Shown here in pieces: positions 60,701 through 64,000 of a DNA stretch of 64,000 nucleotides. The position numbers and the translations under genes are program-made. Source of the DNA: Antedon mediterranea (Eukaryota; Echinodermata; Crinoidea; Comatulida; Antedonidae); the NCBI RefSeq assembly GCF_964355755.1, contig NC_092676.1:4754288-4818287 (forward strand). The letters are read 5' to 3'. Numbering within the stretch: position 1 is the first letter of the stretch; the number at the start of each line of letters is the position of its first letter. Under the pieces are notes generated by a model. That model saw nothing but the letters and a program-made list of their open reading frames with translations. It was not told where the DNA came from and did not search any database.

Positions 60701-63700
60701 TGTGGTAACTAAATTTCAAATCTTCACACTTTGCTGTCACCCTCTAGTGAATGCATTGTATTGTCTCTATTATGAACTATTCATTCTTTGTTCTTAGGTT
60801 TTCAAAGACGCCTTCTACTTCATGCTAAGAAACGCTCTTCAAGATGGTTTCACAGCTGAGATGGTGTTTGCTTGGAAGGCATTCAACTTCGATGTCATCA
60901 CTCAGAACATTGCAGGTGCAAACACAGGAAGTAGACCAGGTGGGTTTAATTTACATAATTTATTCATGAATCTATTTTAAGAAATGTATTATTTGTTTAT
61001 TTAGATTTGTTTAAATAGGTAGAATTTTACACTAATTTAATATTGTAAGTTTTTTTGTGTATAAGTCTTATTTTTGTTATAAATATAACTTAAGTACTGT
61101 ATACTTATTACGTTGTTATTAATTATTTGTATATGTCTTAATTATTTTTGGCTTATTGATTATTAGCCGTGTATATTTTGTGTATTATAAACCTTCAAAC
61201 AATATATTATTAAGCTTATTTAGATAAATTTATATATAGTGTTGCAGACTTAATTTAAACACTTGCACCTTAGTTCGCACAGTTCATGACTAAATTAATT
61301 GTGGTTCAGCATGAGAAATGTCTATGGTTCGAATCTATTTGCACTCATACTCGTAAATCACAAACATCTGTATTATTCAGTGTATATTTCTTACAGCAAC
61401 CGGGGCTTCTAGAAAGTCCGGCAAAGCAGTACGCAAACGTAAGTGTAGTAGTGCTGCAGTGTCCCTTTCGCATCGTGTTGCTTTATCTATGCATTCTAGT
61501 CTTTCATTACAAAAATAAACGTCTTTAATTCCTTAACCTCTGCTTTATCATGTGTGCCAAAACCGATAGCTTTCATTTTTGTGTTTTTTCTAACATTTTA
61601 AATTTTTCCAACAGTGCTGTGATAATTTGTATATTTCTGTTGTGTTGTACATGTGATTAAAAGAATATGAAATATATATTTTATTTTTTTACAAAAATAA
61701 ACGTCTTTAATTCCTTCACCTCTGCTTTATTATGTGTACCAAAACCGATTGCTTTCATTTTTGTAGTTTTTCTAACAGTCTAAATTTTTCCAACAGTGCT
61801 GTGAACATTTGTATATTTCTGTTTATGTTGTACATGCGATTATAAGAGTATAAAATATATATTTTATTCTTTAATGTTTGACATTAAATACTTTAGAGTT
61901 TAGCTGTTACATAACAAGCCAATTTCAGAAATTAGATTAGAACTTTATCATCAATCACTCATAATGTAAAACTAGTGTTGATTTTAATAGCAGAGTGTGA
62001 AAATTCTTTATATAATTTGCTTGTTAATTTCATCCTTATCTTGTTTTCATCTACATTATGTGAAGTTTGATGTGAAGATCTTTATGGCAAATTTGATTAA
62101 TACAAATAAACAATATAAAACTGTCATTGGTGTTTTATGATTGTCAATGTTATATCACAGTCATTTCTATAACAAGCCATCACTATGCAGCTATTGAGTG
62201 TGCTCATATGTTTCCAAATGTGCATGGAATGACTTTTTGACACAATTGCTGCATAGTCCTTTGTGACCATTACCAGCCAATGTCACAGATAGCCTTCCTT
62301 TCTATATTGCATGGTTAAATAGGATAGCATGAACAAACAGCATGTCAACTATACAGTATTATTAATACAGTTTCATTCTTGAAGTTAAAGGCTCTCAATA
62401 AATTGTATTGGTAACTAAGAATATATTTTAAATACTCTTTTGTCTCATAAATAATTTTTTTTTTCATTTTCAGGAGAAGTTCCAGAAAATTGGCAAGGAA
62501 GGTTAGTACATTGAGAGCATTTGATATTTACAATTTAACACTATATATTAATTAGAAATTTTAGAACATGTTGACCAATAAAACTAAACAGTTTTTGTTC
62601 ATTTTAGACAACCAACTGATGAAGAGGCATCGGCCATTACACAGGTGGCTAGGTTCTGGAAGGGATTCTATGTCAGAAAAGTTGCAGAGGCAAGGAAAAC
62701 AGGTAGATTATGTCTAATGGTCCTTGGTTATTATGCCTTTTATAAACCCGTGCTAGCAACAGCCCTAATCTGAGTTTCCTATTATACTGAAAAATGCTGT
62801 ACTGCCTATACTACAATCGGTGTAGTAACTCAGTAATCCGAACTTTTACCAAGATGAGCACACTGGAGACAATCCTGTACAGTGTGCCAAGTTCTTTATG
62901 TGTAGGCGGCCTAGGCCTATTTATGTATACTAGACCAATGGCTTCACACCCCAAACAAAAGACAAAGCCATAAGAGTAAAGCGTTTTGCTAGCCAGACAG
63001 ACACCTTTTCACATACCACTCAGGTTCATTGGCATTATGTCATTTCATTCTCAAATTATATGCTTGTATGATATTAATTGTTTGAAATATCTTACAATAG
63101 GCACAGAACTGAATGTTCAAGTTAAGGAGAATCTTCTAAAATCATGGGCTATTGTTGAACAGAATTTGGAACAAAATGCCCTGCAGCTGTTTAGGTATTT
63201 ACACTTATATCTTTCTTACAAGAAACTGTCTGTTACCACCAGTAAGTGATTAGCAAGAGATGTCAACCACCATTAGGGATGCTAGAACAAGAAGTGAAGA
63301 AAAAAGAAAACATACCTACCTATTTTTAATTGGAAATTTTGTTAAAAGAACATTAAATTTTTGTCTCTCAACATTGATAGTTATAGTAGATTAGAAAGTT
63401 TGAATTGTTTAAAAGTCATGAATGTGTTTGTTTGTTTTTTGCTTACCACACAAATGAAAGCGGTTGTTTGCCAACTGAGGCCAGTGTTGATGATTTTGGA
63501 ATACCAACTTCACACTGGCCTTAGTTGGCAAACAATCATTCTAACTGGAGATCCATGCTGCAAAGTGGGATAAAACAAGACCATCAACAAACAAACAGTA
63601 AGATGTTGAGGAAAAGGCTTCAATCCGTGATAAATATCTATGACATTGTCGTTTGCAAAAACAACAATATAATATTCAATTCATGATGTTATTTTAACCA

Positions 63701-63890
63701 TGTTTTTCTTCTTATTTTAACTGATGTTTAGCCATGTTTTTCTTCTCTCTTGCAGGAGAATGTTTAAGATAGATCCTGACTTGAAGCCTCACTTTCCTTT
63801 CTATCAGGATGAATGGAACAAAGTCAGTTACGTGGACTATCAGGGTGTCTATGCTGACCAGCAACCTAATACCTGGTTTGTTGTCTTCAG
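27715..63890 (+). CDS. ADGB: Androglobin (chimeric calpain-like/globin protein), 3' end outside window
   Basis: Twenty-nine exons join in one frame over 1,154 codons: 27715-27782, 35084-35189, 35319-35372, 35559-35735, 39741-39956, 41017-41156, 43799-43888, 47495-47685, 48166-48225, 50367-50476, 50780-50957, 51237-51327, 51785-51992, 52520-52606, 53463-53538, 53728-53911, 54518-54581, 56592-56660, 58006-58131, 58952-58982, 59391-59712, 59809-59923, 60209-60373, 60798-60939, 61397-61438, 62474-62501, 62608-62702, 63101-63194, 63756-63890. The start MSSKQAKEKKSSNRVNSA resembles the vertebrate ADGB N-terminus, and the order calpain-like, linkers, permuted globin, IQ, C-terminal part follows the family. 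Vertebrate androglobin is near 1,670 residues, so about two thirds is here. It is expressed in ciliated and testis cells and needed for sperm flagella. Most donors match GTAAGT well. The weakest are GTTAGT at 50477 and at 62502. Confidence 0.95.
28348..28372. repeat. Short perfect hairpin
   Basis: GGGAGGTAT and ATACCTCCC flank a 3-base loop. It lies just before the LINE fragment. Function unknown. Confidence 0.5.
28385..28882 (-). mobile_element. LINE reverse transcriptase 3' fragment
   Basis: The minus-strand frame has the C-terminal signature of a non-LTR reverse transcriptase: LKMRVFNVYITSIFLYNCEL, then WTMTASLKSEIDVFQRKFLK and RIIGIRWPENIKN. After a frameshift it continues to a typical basic end (RTEWRTQVRRAMSND). 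Start and palm motifs are missing, so it is a 5'-truncated dead copy. Confidence 0.8.
29322..29485 (+). CDS. ADGB: Candidate alternative first exon 6 of androglobin
   Basis: The ATG opens 54 codons (MSKESTQRVRFFLFDETALQ, then SISELSESSNQTG). The end has three tandem PRPRS(P) repeats (SPRPRSPRPRSPLSP) before the GTATGT donor at 29486. The phase is 2 (AG), matching 35084. The frame is open for six codons upstream. The Ser-Pro/Arg repeats suggest proline-directed phosphorylation. No domain is recognised. Confidence 0.55.
30109..30250. mobile_element. MITE family A, degraded piece
   Basis: It shows the interior of the family (AATGTGATGTGCCCATA, ATATTTGGGCATATCACTAC) and a mutated right end. The left terminal repeat is lost. 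Confidence 0.65.
30690..31465 (+). mobile_element. LINE 3' end with TGAAA tail repeats
   Basis: Two overlapping frames give the end of a non-LTR reverse transcriptase: SKLTWDDHVHAIVSKAKGML, then after a frameshift LYKSLVLPGLEYAQPAWFPW, GVHRRATRLAL and a basic tail with RLPRVWDQLP. The element ends in AATAAATAATGAAATGAAAT, a short tandem-repeat tail typical of CR1/L2/Jockey-type LINEs. It is 5'-truncated and dead. Confidence 0.85.
31466..32466. other. Intronic stretch without recognised content
   Basis: No exon is supported. The last 250 bases look like diverged versions of the 104-bp repeat that follows (TTATTGAATGGA segments). Confidence 0.4.
32467..33020. repeat. 104-bp tandem repeat, about five copies
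   Basis: The marker CGCAG occurs at 32480, 32584, 32688, 32792, 32896 and 33000, exactly 104 bases apart. Units share GAAGTCTGTATTCTTACCTC and TTCATGGCTAGAAGCGACAA. The inner units are almost identical, which suggests recent expansion. It lies in a long androglobin intron. Confidence 0.95.
33659..33747 (+). CDS. ADGB: Candidate alternative first exon 7 of androglobin
   Basis: The ATG opens 29 codons (MRRLSPRPPTTGRQSRTGSG, then KTLSLKSLW) to a GTAGAG donor at 33748. The phase is 2 (AG), so AG + A gives Arg with the exon at 35084, only 1.3 kb downstream. The peptide is strongly basic and Ser/Pro-rich like the other candidates. The donor is weaker than in the others. Confidence 0.5.
33860..34045. 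mobile_element. MITE family A copy 4
   Basis: The ends are AAGCTCTGTCTACACTATCA and TTTGATTGTGTAGACAAGGC. The internal ATATGG-TAGTG segment is repeated three times. A degraded second piece follows at 34102-34190. Confidence 0.85.
34102..34190. mobile_element. MITE family A, short deleted copy
   Basis: Starts AAGCTCGGTCTACTGTATGC and ends CTAGTAGACCGAGATTAA, with only ACATGATGATGTCATATCAC and ATATTTGGGCA left of the interior. Confidence 0.65.
36921..36960. repeat. GC-rich hairpin of transposon type
   Basis: ACTAGATGG and CCATCTAGGT are inverted around GCTCGCTTCGCTCGCG, itself partly self-complementary. It stands out in an AT-rich intron and resembles the end of a DNA transposon. No partner end was found. 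Confidence 0.5.
37495..38024. repeat. 264-bp tandem duplication
   Basis: Two adjacent copies have matching markers 264 bases apart (CAGTAGGGC at 37530 and CAGTAGGGC at 37794). Both contain AAGGGGGCCCATAAATCTAA and differ at only a few bases. No coding content. Confidence 0.95.
38521..38883 (-). CDS. Nested intronless ORF of 120 codons, unknown product
   Basis: This is an intact minus-strand frame inside an androglobin intron, starting MSNFLMKTKKEQ. It holds three similar beta-strand-like segments: ITIKGNGNTIVIANEE (near residues 13-28), LQINGDILVVKSE (middle) and IEIVGNDNIIVIATED (near the C-terminus). The rest is charged linker. There is no signal peptide or membrane segment. A TATATAAT-type box lies at about 38963-38972, some 85 bases before the ATG. 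No close polyadenylation signal is visible. The hydrophobic-polar alternation with GN(D/G)N turns resembles beta-solenoid or RHIM/amyloid-type motifs, which is only a likeness. I do not recognise the family. It might be a retrocopy or a chance frame. Confidence 0.45.
   Translation of the reverse strand: MSNFLMKTKKEQITIKGNGNTIVIANEETKTVIINRHRPTNVSQHEVNLLSSGTFMKTENEKKKLQINGDILVVKSERSKMALLEKMDCYQTIIKKKEGIEIVGNDNIIVIATEDSNGFN
40065..40114. repeat. AT-rich inverted repeat
   Basis: AACTATACTATAAC (from 40065) and its reverse complement GTTATAGTATAGTT (to about 40114) face each other within 50 bases. Confidence 0.6.
40574..40965. mobile_element. MITE family A copy 5, split by a duplicated 115-bp segment
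   Basis: The left end (AAAGCTCTGTCTGTATCTGT) and right end (TTTGATAGTGTAGACAGAGC, to 40838) are separated by a foreign piece, 40659-40770. A second copy of that piece (CAAGTTGGAATCTTGCCAAG and on) follows the MITE at 40850-40965. The layout suggests a rearrangement or duplication involving MITE and flank. Confidence 0.7.
41640..43520. repeat. Diverged 1.1-kb tandem duplication in intron
   Basis: Landmarks recur in the same order: TTGCCCAGAGCCT at 41977 and 43080, and AAAGGTTTTTATGAG at about 42391 and 43458. The spacing of about 1.07-1.1 kb shows a tandem segmental duplication with indels. No exon is seen in either half. Confidence 0.8.
43960..44395. repeat. Inverted repeat arms around a family C repeat
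   Basis: TTATCAAACCAATATTA (about 43993) is the inverse of TAATATTGGTTTGATAA (about 44373). The neighbours GTACCTTAAG and TTAAGGTAC are also inverted. Between them lies ATGTATTGTCC...CTTTGAATAGG (44151-44325), which recurs at 52030-52325 and 59025-59335. Confidence 0.65.
44982..45006. repeat. Short palindrome
   Basis: CATAGAGATAT and ATATCTCTATG face each other across two or three bases. Function unknown. Confidence 0.5.
46390..47302. repeat. 30/31-bp minisatellite, about 30 copies
   Basis: The unit is AATAAATAATAAAACACCAA plus ATAAGGTAC (30 bases) or ATACAGGTAC (31 bases). The two length variants occur in blocks along the array. Three minus-strand frames stay open for up to 384 codons only because the unit has few stops. 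It lies in the androglobin intron about 200 bases before the exon at 47495. Confidence 0.97.
48395..49020. other. Intronic stretch with TATGTCATCAT-type inverted segments
   Basis: ATTATGTCATCATCAGAAAG, GATGATGATATAATTTATG, ATTATGTCATC and GATGACATAATTTAT alternate between 48884 and 48982. This forms weak inverted repeats. Nothing else was seen. Confidence 0.4.
49155..49412. repeat. Tandem duplication, about 128-bp unit
   Basis: Both copies start GTGAGGTTTAGATTTTTAGA (49158) or GTGAGGTTTAGATTTTTGGA (49286) and run to TAGATTAGGACTAAGCAGAA or its variant. Confidence 0.85.
49428..49590 (+). mobile_element. Possible tRNA-derived SINE
   Basis: AGCATAGTGGATGCGG (A-box-like) and GAATTCAAGTCC (B-box-like) are about 40 bases apart, followed by a body with TTGGTCACTGATTGTAATTA. 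No second copy was seen in the window. Confidence 0.35.
49975..50262. repeat. 48-bp tandem repeat of ATC-rich sequence
   Basis: About five units contain ATCATCATATCACCATTATA followed by ATCTGTATT. The open frames on both strands here are by-products. Confidence 0.9.
50618..50764. mobile_element. MITE family A copy 6
   Basis: Ends are CTCTGTCTACACTATCAAAC and GTTTGATAGTGTAGACTGAG. It sits only 16 bases before the acceptor of androglobin exon 50780-50957, so its right end borders the polypyrimidine tract. Confidence 0.85.
51537..51740 (-). mobile_element. tRNA-derived SINE, family 3, partial copy
   Basis: It matches the full copy at 54056-54379 over the GGTAGAACAAGTCTTCTCGG and CTATAAACCGTAGGT segments. 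The tRNA-like head is degraded and the AAAC tail is missing. Confidence 0.7.
52030..52325. repeat. Repeat family C copy
   Basis: It shares TTGTCACC...GGACTTTGAATAAGTTATTT with 44151-44325 and, inverted, with 59025-59335. No coding capacity. Possibly a MITE. Confidence 0.6.
53186..53252 (+). other. ADGB: Candidate alternative exon of androglobin (mutually exclusive with 53463-53538)
   Basis: The segment follows TTTATAG and codes VPPVESKKRLGKESNDKSQS (plus IS), ending at GTATTT. It enters in phase 0 and leaves in phase 1, exactly like the exon at 53463-53538. Either can join the exon at 52520-52606 to the one at 53728-53911. Using both would shift frame and hit a TAG within six codons. Composition (Lys/Ser-rich) also matches. 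Confidence 0.5.
54056..54379 (-). mobile_element. tRNA-derived SINE, family 3, full-length
   Basis: Read on the minus strand it begins GTGAGTGAGTGGCCGAGCGG, a near-perfect A box of a tRNA-Leu/Ser type head, with GGGTTAGAGGCTC as B box. A body of about 230 bases follows, and the element ends in (AAAC)n at 54056-54080. This is a typical complete SINE with a short-repeat tail. Confidence 0.9.
56205..56535. repeat. ATTATCATTGTC-type simple repeat array
   Basis: Six- and twelve-base units (CATTGT, CATTAT, GGCATCATCATT) fill about 330 bases immediately before the exon at 56592. The Met- and Asp/Asn-rich open frames here are artefacts. Confidence 0.95.
56925..57163 (-). mobile_element. tRNA-derived SINE, family 1, third copy
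   Basis: Nearly identical over its whole length to 3236-3478 (including GACGGGACTTGAACCCAGGA with one change) and also inserted at an A/T run. The high identity suggests recent activity. Confidence 0.8.
57551..57733. mobile_element. MITE family A copy 7
   Basis: The right end is standard (TTTGATAGTGTAGACAGAGC). The left end reads TAGTGTAGACAGAGCTTTAC, inverted relative to the other copies, so this copy has a rearranged left side. The interior has two ATATGGTAGTGATATG segments. Confidence 0.75.
58196..58455. repeat. 17-bp minisatellite
   Basis: About 14 units of GTCCCCTGAATAGCGGT and variants (GCTCCCTGAATAGCGGT, GTCCCCTGAATAGCCAT). Sequence near 52648-52725 (AAGGGGACATC...GATGTCCCCTCGAATAG) looks like an unexpanded relative. 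Confidence 0.95.
58952..60939 (+). other. ADGB: Androglobin C2-like and permuted globin region
   Basis: Exons 58952-58982 and 59391-59712 join to read HYLFVDNLVSTEIIVSYSSF, matching the conserved YLFVDSL block. Exon 59809-59923 gives RHVLRFMMSAPLGYHVHLCS and TTPFVFGDEETV. Exons 60209-60373 and 60798-60939 hold ESCRFVDHALQVTKCVGNAI and VFKDAFYFMLRNALQDGF, which are helices of the circularly permuted globin fold. In androglobin the globin is rearranged and split around an IQ motif. Which residues bind heme cannot be decided without alignment. Confidence 0.88.
59025..59335. repeat. Repeat family C copy, inverted
   Basis: It contains the reverse complement of the segments seen at 52030-52325, for example AACCTATTCAAAGTCTGATT. 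It ends about 55 bases before the acceptor of exon 59391. Confidence 0.6.
61397..61438 (+). other. ADGB: 42-base symmetric exon of androglobin
   Basis: After CTTACAG it codes ATGASRKSGKAVRKR across both junctions and ends at GTAAGT. It enters and leaves in phase 1, so it can be included or skipped without a frame change. It adds a very basic stretch just before the IQ motif exon. Confidence 0.65.
61508..61872. repeat. 181-bp tandem duplication
   Basis: Two adjacent copies each start AAAAATAAACGTCTTTAATT and contain TTTTTCCAACAGTGCTGTGA. The CCAACAG in each looks like a splice acceptor, but no matching exon follows. Confidence 0.9.
62608..63890 (+). other. ADGB: Androglobin IQ motif and following exons
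   Basis: Exon 62608-62702 codes EEASAITQVARFWKGFYVRK, a calmodulin-binding IQ-like motif (I-T-Q...F-x-R-K frame, with the first positions relaxed). Exon 63101-63194 gives LLKSWAIVEQNLEQNALQLF, and exon 63756-63890 ends NTWFVVFR, matching the conserved W-F-[IV]-V-F-R of the family. The gene continues past the window. Confidence 0.88.
63463..63537 (+). other. Intronic hairpin resembling a miRNA precursor
   Basis: TTGTTTGCCAACTGAGGCCA (from about 63464) pairs with TGGCCTTAGTTGGCAAACAA (to about 63536). The differences keep G-U pairs. The stem is about 25-27 pairs with a loop of about 20 bases. It lies in the androglobin intron between 63194 and 63756. The stem is a little short for an animal pri-miRNA. 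Confidence 0.4.
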
Positions 63891-64000
63891 GTAAATCTCC
63901 TTATGTACCAAAATATTTGTATTTTTAAATAAACCTTGTGATTGTCAGGATCTTTTTTTTTCTTCATCTTTGTTGTTTCTTTCTTTCCACGATTTTTGTG

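Noticed and set aside
61600-61805. Extra androglobin exon after the CCAACAG sites
   Set aside because: Both sites lie in a 181-base tandem duplication, and the downstream sequence has stops in the frame needed.

Overview
The window reads as AT-rich, intron-rich animal genomic DNA. Genes have many short exons with GT-AG introns. Introns hold tRNA-derived SINEs, MITEs, LINE 3' ends and many minisatellites. Recognisable proteins are metazoan: an androglobin, an RPGR-like protein and a Kazal inhibitor. A marine invertebrate, probably a deuterostome such as an echinoderm, fits best; that is inference, and the species cannot be fixed from sequence alone.

All three main genes lie on the + strand. 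(1) 114-8662: the 3' half of a gene resembling RPGR, the ciliary RCC1-domain protein. Twelve exons keep one frame through a Pro/Leu linker, several acidic linker exons, two strongly Glu/Asp-rich exons and a Lys/Glu-rich last exon ending in a prenylation box (CVIL). (2) About 12.78-15.55 kb: a small three-exon gene for a secreted protein of 229 residues with three Kazal domains. (3) 27715 to beyond the window end: androglobin (ADGB), with 29 coding exons in phase over 1,154 codons. They cover the calpain-like domain, charged linkers, the permuted globin region, the IQ motif and the start of the C-terminal part.

The most interesting region is 16.5-35.1 kb. Seven separate ATG-starting open segments (16577, 21717, 23966, 26372, 27715, 29322, 33659) all end at a GT donor in phase 2, the phase needed by the first common androglobin exon at 35084. 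The one at 27715 resembles the vertebrate ADGB N-terminus. The others would give isoforms with different basic, Ser-rich N-termini. A palindromic RFX-type X-box lies among them at 24745. I read this as an array of alternative promoters and first exons. A second splicing prediction is a pair of mutually exclusive exons at 53186-53252 and 53463-53538.

Other content: a 2.7-kb near-palindromic element (18834-21575) carrying inverted copies of the 3' end of a transposon-type gene; two LINE 3' fragments; at least two MITE families (one with nine copies or pieces); three or four tRNA-derived SINE types; an intact 120-codon minus-strand ORF with internal repeats inside an androglobin intron (38521-38883); a miRNA-like hairpin (63463-63537); and many tandem arrays. 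Both large genes point to cilia or flagella: RPGR acts at the transition zone, and androglobin is linked to ciliogenesis and sperm flagella in vertebrates.
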